From Streptomyces sp. PTY087I2 (lineage in GTDB: Bacteria; Actinomycetota; Actinomycetes; Streptomycetales; Streptomycetaceae): a DNA stretch of 64,000 nt. The notes below the pieces were generated by a model, which was not told the DNA's origin, searched no databases, and saw only the letters and a list, made by a program, of their open reading frames with translations. Below are positions 1-9,272 of this stretch, piece by piece (the first letter of the stretch is position 1; every line of letters begins with the position of its first letter). The position numbers were made by a program, and so were the translations under genes. Location: NCBI RefSeq assembly GCF_001687325.1, contig NZ_LZRD01000014.1:62001-126000 (forward strand). Direction: 5' to 3'.

Positions 1-3000
1 GCCCTTCATGCTCGCCACCGGCACCAACTTCGCCATCCTGTACACGGATCTGGTGCGCGAGGTGCTCGGCGTCCGGCCGCACGGCGCGTTCGGCTACAGC
101 CTCGGCGAGTCGAGCATGCTCTTCGCGACCGGCGGCTGGCAGACCGGCGGCCGCCGCGACGACCTGATCAGCGACACGCCGATCTTCAAGGACCGGCTGT
201 GCGGGCCCCGCCGCACCGTGCGCGAGCTGTGGAAGCTGCCGGACTCCGTCCCCGACGCGTCGTTGTGGGCCAGCCATGTGCTGCTCACCGACGCCGACTC
301 GGTGCGTGCGGTACTGCCCCGCTACGACCGGGTCCACCTCACCCACATCAACACCCCGGCCGAACTGGTCGTCGCGGGCGACCCGGACCAGTGCCGCGCG
401 CTCGTGAAGGAGCTCGGCTGCCCCGCGGCGCGCTCGCCTGTCAACGTCGTCATGCACTGCCCGGTCGTGGACGCCGAACTGGACGGTCTCGCGGGGCTGA
501 ACGACTACCCCACGGGCTCGTTCGGCGACCTGGAGCTGTTCAGCGCGTACGACTACGAGGCTCTGCCGGTCCTGGAGCGGGAGGAGATCGCCCGTCGTAT
601 CGCCTGGACCCTGCGGTCGACGATCGACTTCGCCCGGCTGGTACGCGACGCTCACGACCGGGGGTTCCGCTACTTCATCGAGGTCGGACCCGGCGCGACC
701 TGCTCGCGCTGGATCCACGACACGCTGGGGGACGCCCCGCACGCCGCGGTTCCCGTGGACCGGCGCGGCGTCTCCACCGCCAGGTCGGTCGCCCGGCTCG
801 TGGCCCGGCTGATCGGCAACGGCCTGCACCTGGACCTGTCGGCGCTGCTGGAATCGCCGTCGACCGCCACGCAGAACGCCCGAGCCCATCGCTTCCGTGT
901 GGGCGGCGGTGACCCGGTCCCGGCACGCGTGGCCCGGAGCATCGCCGCGACGGCGTCCGCGGGTGCGGCCGCGGACGCCGTCCCAGCCGTCCCCGCCGCC
1001 GCGCTCGCCGCCTCGGCGGCGTCCGCCTCACCCGCCGCCGCTCCGGGCTCCGGCCCGGCGGCCCCCGGCACCGCTGCCACGGGGGGAGACCCCGACGGCC
1101 GGGCCACCGCGGGTCCCGGCACGCCCCGCCCCACCGCCCCGTCCGCCCCCGTACCGTCCGTACCGCCGGAGGACTCCGCCATGCCTGCCGATCCGACTCT
1201 CGCCGACGCGGAGGTCATCACCTTCGACGGCGACCCGATCTCCTTCCTCCCCTGGGCGCCCGCACCGCACGAGGGCACCGCCCCGTCGGCCCCCGGCGGG
1301 GCCGACGCCCCGCCTCCCTCGCCCGTCCCGGCACGCCCCGAGGCGGCCGCGCCGGCCGCCCCGGCCACCGGGGCCGACGGTTCGCCCGCTCCCGCCGCCG
1401 ACCTGGTGCGGGACATCCGCCGGCAGATGGTCGCCACGCACTCCGTCGTGATGGAGACTCAGCGCATCCTCCAGGGCGCGACGCTCTCCCGGATCGAGTC
1501 GCTGCTGGACGGCGACGCCACGGCCCCCGCTGTCCCGGCCCCGTCGCCGGTCCTTCCGGCGCCCCTCCCCGCGGCGGCTCCCACGGCCGCGCTGCCCCCG
1601 GCCGCCCCCGCCCCTGCCCCCGCCGGCCCTCCGGAGCCCGCGGCCGGGCAGCGCGAGGTCAAGGAGGGCGTGATCTGGGACGAGGCCGATCTGCTGGAGT
1701 TCGCGGTCGGTTCCGTGGCCAAGGTCTTCGGGCCCGAGTTCGGCGTCGTCGACGGGTACGACAAGCGGGTCAGGCTGCCCGCCCCGCCTTACCACTTCGT
1801 CTCCCGCGTCACCGCGCTCGACGGCGTCACCGGCGAGTTCAAGCCCGCCACGATCACCACCGAGTACGACGTTCCCGAGGACGCCTGGTACGCCGTGGAC
1901 GGCGGTGTGCCGCCGGCCGTCACCGTCGAGGCGGGCCAGTGCGACCTGCTGCTCGTCAGCTATCTGGGCATCGACTTCCGCAACAAGGGCGAGCGGGTCT
2001 ACCGCCTCCTGGACAGCACCCTGATCTTCCGCGGGAACCTGCCCCGGACCGGCCAGACCCTGCGGTACGACATCTCCATCGACCGCTTCGTGCACCAGGG
2101 CGACACGACGCTCTTCTTCTTCAGCTACCGGTGCTACGCCGACGGTGAGCTGATCCTCGAACTGCACGACGCCTGCGCCGGGTTCTTCAGCAAGGAAGAA
2201 CTCGCCACCCCGCTCGGCGTCGTGATGACCGACAAGGAGAAGGCGGCCCGCGCGGCCCTGCCCAAGGGCTACTTCAAGCCTCTCGCGTACACCGACAAGA
2301 ACCACCTCACCCCCGAGGACCTGGAGGTTCTGTCCCAGGGCCGCCCCGGCGACGTATTCGGCCCGGACCACGCCCAGGACGCGGGCGTCAATCCGGCGAT
2401 CCGGCTGCCCGACGCCAAGCTGCGGATGATCGACGAGGTGGTCATCGACCGCAAGGGCGGCCCGCGCGGCCTCGGCACCCTCAGCGCCGTCAAACGCCTG
2501 GAGCCGGACGCCTGGTACTTCACCTGCCACTTCCCGGACGACCATGTGCTCGCCGGCTCGCTGGTGGCCGAGGGTGCGGTGCAGCTGCTCCAGATCTACC
2601 TGATGCACCAGGGCATGCACCTCACGCTGCCGGACGCGCGGTTCCAGTGCGTCACCGACGTACCGATCGAGGTGCAGGTACGCGGCCAGATCACCCAGGC
2701 GCACCAGGAGATCCGGTACGAGGTCGAGGTCATGGAGCTCACGCTCCTGCCCCGGGCCACGGTCATCGCCGACGTGCTCATCTACCTGGGCGACCTGCCG
2801 GTCATCCGGATGAAGGGGCTCGGTCTCCAGGTCCGGGAGAAGGAGGGCACGCCCTACCGTCCCGAGATCGGCGGCGTCCCGCAGTTCCTCGGCCGCCGCA
2901 ACCGCGACGGCGAGGCCGCGATGATCAACGAGATGCACCTGGCCCACGCGGCCAAGGGGCTGCTGGACGTCGCGATGGGCCCGGAGTTCGAGGTCTACCG

Positions 3001-4057
3001 CGACAGCCGTGCCCCGTACATCCCGAACGGCGACTTCCAGTTCGTCGACCGGGTGATGTCCCTCAAGGGCACCCGCGGCGATCTGCGCAGCCCCGGCTCG
3101 GAGATGGTCACCGAGTACGACTCCCCGGAGGACGCCTGGTACTACGAGGAGAACGCCCACCCGCACATGCCGAACGCGGTCTACATGGAGAGCTCGCTCC
3201 AGGCCGCGATCTTCCTCGGCTACTACCTCGGCGCAACACTGGAGTCGCCCGAGGAGCAGTACGCGATCCGTAACCTCGACGGCCGGGCGACCCTGGTCAA
3301 GGACGTCGATCTGCGCGGCAAGACCATCCGCCACCACTCCAAGCTCCTCATGACGAGCGCGGTCTCCGGCGCGGTGCTCCAGAACTTCAGTTACGAACTC
3401 TCCGCGGACGGCGAGGTGTTCTACGTCGGGGAGTCGCTCTTCGGCTACTTCAGCGACGCCGCCCTGGCCAATCAGGTGGGCCTGGACGCCGGGAAGTACG
3501 TCGCCCCCTGGATCGAGGCTCAGAAGCCGTCCGCCGACCGCGTCCGCCGCATCGAGCTCGGCGCCGACGCACCCGCCTACACCGACCCCACCGGCGGCCA
3601 TCTGCACCTGGCCGGGGGCCGGTTCGCCCTGGTGGACCGGGTCGACCTGGTCGCCGACGGCGGCCGGCACGGCCAGGGCTATCTGCACGGTCACCGCATG
3701 ATCCGGCCGGACGAGTGGTACTTCGACTGCCACTTCCACCGTGACCCGGTGATGCCCGGATCGCTCGGCGTCGAGGCGATCCTCCAGGCGATGCGGCTCT
3801 TCGTGCTGGAGGAGAAGCTCGCCGAGGGCATCGAGCGGCCCCGCTTCGCGATGGCCACCGGGGTCGAGACGGCCTGGAAGTACCGCGGCCAGATTCTCCG
3901 CGACGACCGGGAACTCCGGTTCGACGTGCACATCAAGGAGATCCGCCGCGAGGACGGCCGGCTGCTCGTCATCGCCGACGCGGACCTGTCGAAGCCGGGC
4001 CTGCGCATCTACGAACTCACCGATGTGGCCATCGAGGTCCGTTCCGCCGACGCCTGA
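1..4057 (+). CDS. PfaC/Pfa3-like PUFA synthase subunit, 5' end outside window (AT-DH-DH)
   Basis: The reading frame is open to the left edge, so the ATG at 8 is probably internal and any KS and CLF domains would lie upstream. Counting from that Met, residues 1-280 are an acyltransferase domain with nucleophile motif GYSLGE (Ser31) and a later MHCPVV His. Residues about 290-545 are an Ala/Pro-rich linker with no DSL-type carrier-protein serine. Two double-hotdog FabA-like dehydratases follow, with His in YFTCHFPDDHVLAGS (His841) and YFDCHFHRDPVMPGSLG (His1242). The order AT-DH-DH matches the C-terminal half of myxobacterial Pfa3 (KS-CLF-AT-DH-DH), without the terminal AGPAT domain. The expected role is loading or extension and dehydration during iterative polyene or PUFA-type chain building. 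The downstream PfaD supports the family call; the product is unknown. Confidence 0.88.
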   Translation, partial: PFMLATGTNFAILYTDLVREVLGVRPHGAFGYSLGESSMLFATGGWQTGGRRDDLISDTPIFKDRLCGPRRTVRELWKLPDSVPDASLWASHVLLTDADSVRAVLPRYDRVHLTHINTPAELVVAGDPDQCRALVKELGCPAARSPVNVVMHCPVVDAELDGLAGLNDYPTGSFGDLELFSAYDYEALPVLEREEIARRIAWTLRSTIDFARLVRDAHDRGFRYFIEVGPGATCSRWIHDTLGDAPHAAVPVDRRGVSTARSVARLVARLIGNGLHLDLSALLESPSTATQNARAHRFRVGGGDPVPARVARSIAATASAGAAADAVPAVPAAALAASAASASPAAAPGSGPAAPGTAATGGDPDGRATAGPGTPRPTAPSAPVPSVPPEDSAMPADPTLADAEVITFDGDPISFLPWAPAPHEGTAPSAPGGADAPPPSPVPARPEAAAPAAPATGADGSPAPAADLVRDIRRQMVATHSVVMETQRILQGATLSRIESLLDGDATAPAVPAPSPVLPAPLPAAAPTAALPPAAPAPAPAGPPEPAAGQREVKEGVIWDEADLLEFAVGSVAKVFGPEFGVVDGYDKRVRLPAPPYHFVSRVTALDGVTGEFKPATITTEYDVPEDAWYAVDGGVPPAVTVEAGQCDLLLVSYLGIDFRNKGERVYRLLDSTLIFRGNLPRTGQTLRYDISIDRFVHQGDTTLFFFSYRCYADGELILELHDACAGFFSKEELATPLGVVMTDKEKAARAALPKGYFKPLAYTDKNHLTPEDLEVLSQGRPGDVFGPDHAQDAGVNPAIRLPDAKLRMIDEVVIDRKGGPRGLGTLSAVKRLEPDAWYFTCHFPDDHVLAGSLVAEGAVQLLQIYLMHQGMHLTLPDARFQCVTDVPIEVQVRGQITQAHQEIRYEVEVMELTLLPRATVIADVLIYLGDLPVIRMKGLGLQVREKEGTPYRPEIGGVPQFLGRRNRDGEAAMINEMHLAHAAKGLLDVAMGPEFEVYRDSRAPYIPNGDFQFVDRVMSLKGTRGDLRSPGSEMVTEYDSPEDAWYYEENAHPHMPNAVYMESSLQAAIFLGYYLGATLESPEEQYAIRNLDGRATLVKDVDLRGKTIRHHSKLLMTSAVSGAVLQNFSYELSADGEVFYVGESLFGYFSDAALANQVGLDAGKYVAPWIEAQKPSADRVRRIELGADAPAYTDPTGGHLHLAGGRFALVDRVDLVADGGRHGQGYLHGHRMIRPDEWYFDCHFHRDPVMPGSLGVEAILQAMRLFVLEEKLAEGIERPRFAMATGVETAWKYRGQILRDDRELRFDVHIKEIRREDGRLLVIADADLSKPGLRIYELTDVAIEVRSADA

Positions 4058-4122
4058 CGGCCCGACCAGCGCTCCCTGATCCGGCCCGATCGACAAGACA
4101 CCTCCTAGGAGCTTCGTTCGCC

Positions 4123-5754
4123 ATGCCACTTCACGACACTCCTCTCCGGTGGTCCGGAGAGCGGTACCCCAGCACGGACGCGGCGGGGATCTACAACGCC
4201 CTCGCCGACCTGGACCAGCCCTGTTTCATCGTCGTCACCCCGCAAGGAATCGGCGCCGTCTCCGGCGGCTCCGTGGTCTCCGGCGCCGACGCCACCGGAT
4301 GGCCGCTGCTCACCGCCGTCCAGCCGCTGCCGCCGCAGCGGCTGGGGTCGGCCGCCTTCCTCGCCGCCCACGGAGTGCGCAGCCCGTACATGGCCGGCGC
4401 CATGGCGGGCGGCATCGCCTCGGCCGACATGGTCGTCTCCCTCGCCCGGGAGGGGTTCCTCGCCTCCTACGGGGCAGCCGGCCTGCTGCCCGGGACGATC
4501 GAGAAGGCGCTCGGCAGGTTCGCCGTCGAGATCCCCGGCCTGCCGTACGCGGTCAACCTCATCCACAGCCCCAGTGAGGACCGGCTGGAGCGGGAGGCCG
4601 TGGAGCTCTTCCTGCGCCACGGCGTGCGCTGCGTCGAGGCGTCCGCCTATCTCAACCTCACCCCGCACGTGGTCCGCTACCGGCTGGCCGGACTCCGCCG
4701 GGAACCGGACGGCTCCGTCGTCGCCGACAACCGGGTGATCGCCAAGATCTCCCGGACCGAGACCGCCGAGCGTTTCATGCGTCCCGCGCCCGCGACCCTG
4801 GTCACCTCCCTGCTGGAGCAGGGGCTGATCACCCAGGAGCAGGCCTCGCTCGCCCACCATGTGCCGCTGGCCGACGACATCACCGTGGAGGCCGACTCCG
4901 GCGGCCACACCGACCGCCGTCCGCTGCCCGCACTGCTGCCGACGATCCTGCGGCTGCGCGACACCGTGCAGCGCGAGCACCGCTACACGGTGCCGATCCG
5001 GGTGGGCGCGGGAGGCGGGCTCGGCACTCCCGTCGCGGTCTCCGCCGCCTTCGCCATGGGAGCCGCGTACGTGGTGACCGGTTCGGTGAACCAGTCGTGC
5101 CTGGAGTCGGGGGCGTCCACCGCCTCCAAGGCGATGCTCGCGGAGGCGGGGATCGCCGACTGCGACATGGCCCCCGCGGCCGACATGTTCGAGATGGGAG
5201 TGGAGCTCCAGGTCCTGAAGAAGGGCACGCTCTTCCCGATGCGGGCCAAGAAGCTCTACCAGCTCTACCAGGCCCACGACAGCATCGAGGCGATCCCGGC
5301 CGCCGAACGCGCCAAGCTGGAGCAGCAGGTCTTCCGGCGTCCGCTGGAGGACGTCTGGCAGGAGTGCGTGGGGTACTTCGAGAAACGCGACCCGGAGCAG
5401 CTCGCCCGCGCGGCGGGCAGTCCCAAGCGGCGGATGGCGCTCGTCTTCCGGTGGTACCTGGGCATGTCCTCGCGCTGGGCCGTCACCGGCGACGCCGACC
5501 GGACGATGGACTACCAGGTCTGGTGCGGCCCGGCGATGGGAAGCTTCAACGACTGGGTGACCGGCAGCTATCTGAAGACGCCGGGCAACCGGCGCGTGGC
5601 CGACGTGGCCCACCACCTGATGCTGGGCGCGGCCTTCCACACCCGTCTCGCCCAGCTACGCAACGCCGGCGTGCGGATTCCGGCAGGGGTCGGCGACTAC
5701 CGTCCCGTACCGCTGGAGGCTCCGGCCGACGGCACCCCGGCAGGTCTGCGATGA
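4123..5754 (+). CDS. pfaD: PfaD-family FMN-dependent enoyl reductase
   Basis: This 543-residue protein is a PfaD-type trans-acting enoyl reductase (2-nitropropane dioxygenase-like TIM barrel with FMN). It opens with the typical LDQPCFIVVTPQGIGAVSGG segment, and the glycine-rich GAGGGLGTPVAVSAAFAMG followed by VTGSVNQSC is the expected flavin/substrate region. In PUFA synthases PfaD reduces selected enoyl intermediates and so sets which double bonds survive. It starts 65 bp after the PfaC-like stop, with TAGGAG about 11 nt before the ATG. Its stop overlaps the next start as ATGA, so translation is probably coupled to the dehydrogenase. Confidence 0.92.
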   Translation: MPLHDTPLRWSGERYPSTDAAGIYNALADLDQPCFIVVTPQGIGAVSGGSVVSGADATGWPLLTAVQPLPPQRLGSAAFLAAHGVRSPYMAGAMAGGIASADMVVSLAREGFLASYGAAGLLPGTIEKALGRFAVEIPGLPYAVNLIHSPSEDRLEREAVELFLRHGVRCVEASAYLNLTPHVVRYRLAGLRREPDGSVVADNRVIAKISRTETAERFMRPAPATLVTSLLEQGLITQEQASLAHHVPLADDITVEADSGGHTDRRPLPALLPTILRLRDTVQREHRYTVPIRVGAGGGLGTPVAVSAAFAMGAAYVVTGSVNQSCLESGASTASKAMLAEAGIADCDMAPAADMFEMGVELQVLKKGTLFPMRAKKLYQLYQAHDSIEAIPAAERAKLEQQVFRRPLEDVWQECVGYFEKRDPEQLARAAGSPKRRMALVFRWYLGMSSRWAVTGDADRTMDYQVWCGPAMGSFNDWVTGSYLKTPGNRRVADVAHHLMLGAAFHTRLAQLRNAGVRIPAGVGDYRPVPLEAPADGTPAGLR

Positions 5755-7472
5755 GCGCGGCGCTGACTCCGGAGCGGCTCGAGGAGCTGCTCGGCGATCC
5801 CGGCGACGACACCCTGCCGTACGGCTTCGCCGCCGCGGTCGCCCGCGACGAGGGCGACGAGTTCCCCACCGCGCTGTGCGAGGCGCTCGTCGGCGCCGGG
5901 TTCCACCTGGCCTACCTGCCGCCGGAGTGGGGCGGCACGTTCCGGTCGTTCGACCGCAGCCTCACCCTGGTGCGGTGTGCGGCCCGCCGGGACGTCAGCA
6001 TCATGCCGGGCACGATGTTCAGCATCATCGCCGCGACCTGCCTCCAGCTGCACGGCTCGCCCGCGCAGCAGGAGCGGGCGGCCAAGATCCTGCGCGGCGG
6101 CGGCGCGGTGGCCTTCGCGCTCACCGAGGCGGAGCACGGCAGCGATCTGCTGGCGGGCGAGGTGCGGCTGTCCGACGGGGTGCTGGACGGCGAGAAGTGG
6201 ATGGTCGGCCTGGGGATGCGCTGCGAGGCGGTCTATGTGGTCGCCCGCACCGGAGGCCGGGGGCCGGCCGCTTTCTCGGCCGTGCTGCTGGACGTGGCGG
6301 CGGTGGAGCCCGGACAGCTGGAACGGGTTCCGGCCGTGCGCACCGGCGGGATGCGCGGCATCGATCTGGCCCGGATGCGCTTCACCGGGCTGCGGGTGCC
6401 GGAGGACGCGCTCGTCGGCAGGACCGGCGAGGGTCTCGAGGCGGCGGTGAAGGCGCAGCAGGCGGTACGGCTGATGAGCATGGCCGGCAGCCTGGGCATA
6501 GCCGACAGCGCGGTGCGCCTCGCCCTGGACTTCGCCGCCGCCCGCAAGGTCGGCCGCACCCTGCTCACCGATTCCCCCCACCCCCGGCGCGAGCTGGCTG
6601 TCGCCTCGGCGGCCCTCCTGGCGGCGGACGTGGTGGCGACGAGCGCGGCCCGTGGGGTCCATGTGCTGCCCGAGGTGTTCAGCGTCTGGGCCCCGGTCGC
6701 CAAGCATGTGGTGGCGGAGTCCTGCGACGAACTGATCCGCCGCTGCGGCACGGTCCTCGCGACCCGCTCGGTGCTGCGGGAGGGGGAGCGCGGCTCCGGG
6801 CTCTTCCAGAAACTCCAGCGGGACTCGGGAGTCGTCCGGGTCATCGACTCCAGCACCCTGGCCAACCTGCGGTCGTACGCGGGGCAGCTGCCGACACTGA
6901 CGGTGGCCGGCGCCTCGTCCGACGTCCAGGCCCTGACCACGGTCTTCGCTCTCGGCGCGGACCTTCCGGCGTACGAGCCGTCCCGGCTCGACATGTTCGC
7001 CCGGGGCTCCGACCCGGTCCTCGCCGGGCTCGGGGCCGTGCTCGCGGAGGTGACCGGGAGCGTGGCGGAAGAGGACGACGTGACGGGTGAGCTGCTGCGC
7101 CGCCTGGCCACCGCCGCCGACGGGCTCGGGGAGCTGACGCGCGCCGCGCAGCAGCGCGACGCCGATCCCAACGCCCTGGTGGACGCGGCCGAGCGGTACG
7201 CGTGGCTGCACGCCGCCGCCGCCTGCGTCCACCTGTGGCACGCCAATCAGGACCGTTCGCTGTACGGCACGAAGCCCGGCTCCACGGGCTGGCTGGGCGC
7301 CGTGCTCGGCTATCTCCTCGCCCGCGCCGACGGCGTGGACCCCCGGCGTCACGGCGCCGCCCTGATCCCCGCCCTGGACGCCGTCGCGGCGCTGCGGGAG
7401 TCCGGACAGCTCTTCTCCGCCCTGCCCGTCACGCTGGCGCCGACCCGACAGGAGCCCCATGTCCAAGGCTGA
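5751..7472 (+). CDS. large acyl-CoA (or acyl-ACP) dehydrogenase-like flavoprotein, copy 1
   Basis: The start is the ATG at 5751 that overlaps the pfaD stop by 4 nt; the frame remains open upstream but overlaps pfaD. The 573-residue product has the acyl-CoA dehydrogenase flavin signature FALTEAEHGSDL and GEKWMVG. It is about 190 residues longer than classical dehydrogenases, the extra being a helical C-terminal extension. Where the usual IYEGT catalytic-base motif would be, it reads VIDSSTLANLRS, so the canonical Glu is not evident. It is paralogous to the next gene (both begin near an LGDP-DD motif and share the C-terminal LHA-AACV segment). Inferred role: oxidation of a chain made by the PUFA-type synthase, possibly as half of a heteromer. 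Confidence 0.85.
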   Translation: MSAALTPERLEELLGDPGDDTLPYGFAAAVARDEGDEFPTALCEALVGAGFHLAYLPPEWGGTFRSFDRSLTLVRCAARRDVSIMPGTMFSIIAATCLQLHGSPAQQERAAKILRGGGAVAFALTEAEHGSDLLAGEVRLSDGVLDGEKWMVGLGMRCEAVYVVARTGGRGPAAFSAVLLDVAAVEPGQLERVPAVRTGGMRGIDLARMRFTGLRVPEDALVGRTGEGLEAAVKAQQAVRLMSMAGSLGIADSAVRLALDFAAARKVGRTLLTDSPHPRRELAVASAALLAADVVATSAARGVHVLPEVFSVWAPVAKHVVAESCDELIRRCGTVLATRSVLREGERGSGLFQKLQRDSGVVRVIDSSTLANLRSYAGQLPTLTVAGASSDVQALTTVFALGADLPAYEPSRLDMFARGSDPVLAGLGAVLAEVTGSVAEEDDVTGELLRRLATAADGLGELTRAAQQRDADPNALVDAAERYAWLHAAAACVHLWHANQDRSLYGTKPGSTGWLGAVLGYLLARADGVDPRRHGAALIPALDAVAALRESGQLFSALPVTLAPTRQEPHVQG

Positions 7473-9252
7473 TCTCACCGCACTGGCTGCGGAGTTGGAG
7501 CAGTACCTCGGCGACCCGTCCGACGACGGCAGCCGGATGTCCTTCCGCCGGATCATGGACCACGACGAGCACGAGGAGTACCCCTTCGGCTTCGTCGGCC
7601 AGCTGCGCCGCTGGGGCACACACGAGTACTCCCTGCCCGCGGAACAGGGCGGCCGGGCCGGCAATGTGGAGACCGGCTTCAACCTGATGCGCCTGGTCGC
7701 CCGCCGGGACTGTACGACCGCCACCTGCCTGGTGATCACCAACCTCAGCTTCATGCCGCTGTGGATCGCGGGCACCGAGGAGCAGAAGAGCTCTGCCATC
7801 GCCGCGATGAAGCGGGGCGGAGGCCTGTCCTGGGGGCTGTCCGAGCGCGACCACGGCAGCGACCTGATCGCCAACGAGATGGCCGCCGTCAAGGTCGACG
7901 GCGGCTACGAACTGACCGGGGAGAAGTGGCTGATCGGCAACGCCACCGTCGCCGACACGATGGTGGTGTACGCGCGGACCGGCCGCCGCAACGGACCCGG
8001 TGCGTACTCCGTCTTCATCGTCGACAAGTGGCAGCTGGCGGCCGGGACCGTCGAGGAACTGCCCAGCGAGAAGCTGCACGGGCTGCGGGCTCTCGACCTC
8101 AGCGGGGTGCGCCTGGACCGCGCCTTCGTGCCGGACAGCGCGCTGCTCGGGGCCGAGGGCCAGGGGCTGGAGATCGCGCTCAAGGCCACGCAGGTGGCGC
8201 GCAGCGTGATCGGCAGCCTGCCGCTCTCGGCGGTCGACACCGGACTGCGGCTGACCCTGGACTTCACCGAGGGGCGGGTGATCTTCGGTACCGCGGTCAG
8301 CGACGTGCCCTACAGCCGTCGGCAGCTGACCGAGGTGTTCGCCGACCTGATGGTCGCCGACGCGATGAGCCTGGGAGCGGTGCGCTGCCTCCAGGCCGCG
8401 CCGGAGCAGATCAGTGTGTGGTCGTCGGTGGTGAAGTACCTCGTGCCGACCCTGCTGGAGAAGAGCATGTCCCAGCTGAACACCGTTCTCGGGGCGCGGT
8501 TCTTCCTCCGCGACCACCCGCACTACGGCCCGTACCAGAAGATGCTGCGCGACCTGCTGGTGGCCAACATCGCCGACGGAAACACCGTGGTGAACCTCCG
8601 TAACCTCGGCCAGCAGCTCGACGGGCTGCTGAACACGGTCCGCGAAGCGCCGGCCGAGACCCGGACGGCGGCCGCCGAACGCGCGGCGGTGCTGTTCGGC
8701 ATGGACCGGGAGCTTCCGCCGTACGAGCCGTGGAAGCAGGAGCTGTTCAGCCGGGGCGCGGACGACGCGCTCCTGGCCGCGCCCGACGGCGTGCGCCGGC
8801 TGCGGGAGATCGCCGCGGCGGCCGGGGGCCCCGAACGGGAGCGGCTGGAGCGGGCGGCCGATGCGGCCGAGGAGCTGCTGGGCCGGACGGCTGCGCTGTC
8901 CGACCGGGCCGCCGCGCTCAAGGCGGAGCTGGGACGGGCCTACGGGCACTCGGCGGAACTGTTCGAACTGTCCAAGGAGTACTGCCTGTTGCACGCGGTC
9001 GCGGCCTGTGTGCTCACCTTCGTCCACTCGCACGGGGCGTCCGATGCCCCGCTGCCGAGCGGCGCGCTGCTGCTGCTGATGCTGGAGCGGCTGCGCCGCC
9101 ACGTCCACCCGGTCGAGCAGATCACGGATCAGACCGACATCGACGAGGTGATGGCGGTGCTGCGCGGGCTGCACCAGCAGGACAAGCTCTTCTCGCACTG
9201 GCAGTTCGCGCTCGCCAAGCGGTCCGGCGTCCCCGCCGCCGCCCGCCGCTGA
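7459..9252 (+). CDS. large acyl-CoA (or acyl-ACP) dehydrogenase-like flavoprotein, copy 2
   Basis: This 597-residue protein starts at the ATG at 7459, 14 nt inside the previous gene, with AGGAG just upstream. It carries the dehydrogenase signatures WGLSERDHGSDL and LTGEKWLIGNA. At the position of the usual YEGT base motif it has ADGNTVVNLRNL, so Glu is again replaced. A long helical C-terminal extension (about residues 400-597) is shared with the neighbouring paralogue. Paired, non-identical dehydrogenases are known to form alpha2beta2 enzymes in actinobacterial steroid degradation (ChsE4-ChsE5); whether this pair does so is inference. Tight overlap implies coordinated production. Confidence 0.85.
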   Translation: MSKADLTALAAELEQYLGDPSDDGSRMSFRRIMDHDEHEEYPFGFVGQLRRWGTHEYSLPAEQGGRAGNVETGFNLMRLVARRDCTTATCLVITNLSFMPLWIAGTEEQKSSAIAAMKRGGGLSWGLSERDHGSDLIANEMAAVKVDGGYELTGEKWLIGNATVADTMVVYARTGRRNGPGAYSVFIVDKWQLAAGTVEELPSEKLHGLRALDLSGVRLDRAFVPDSALLGAEGQGLEIALKATQVARSVIGSLPLSAVDTGLRLTLDFTEGRVIFGTAVSDVPYSRRQLTEVFADLMVADAMSLGAVRCLQAAPEQISVWSSVVKYLVPTLLEKSMSQLNTVLGARFFLRDHPHYGPYQKMLRDLLVANIADGNTVVNLRNLGQQLDGLLNTVREAPAETRTAAAERAAVLFGMDRELPPYEPWKQELFSRGADDALLAAPDGVRRLREIAAAAGGPERERLERAADAAEELLGRTAALSDRAAALKAELGRAYGHSAELFELSKEYCLLHAVAACVLTFVHSHGASDAPLPSGALLLLMLERLRRHVHPVEQITDQTDIDEVMAVLRGLHQQDKLFSHWQFALAKRSGVPAAARR

Positions 9253-9272
9253 GAACCGAAAGGGCGCCGGCC

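Noticed and set aside
1028..4129. 1033-residue minus-strand frame opposite the PfaC-like gene
   Set aside because: It is a mirror of a high-GC coding strand, with no motif or plausible start; the sense gene has strong domain evidence.
5097..5750. Upstream extension of the first dehydrogenase frame inside pfaD
   Set aside because: The translation there is Arg/Gly-rich without homology; the ATGA junction at 5751 is the natural start.
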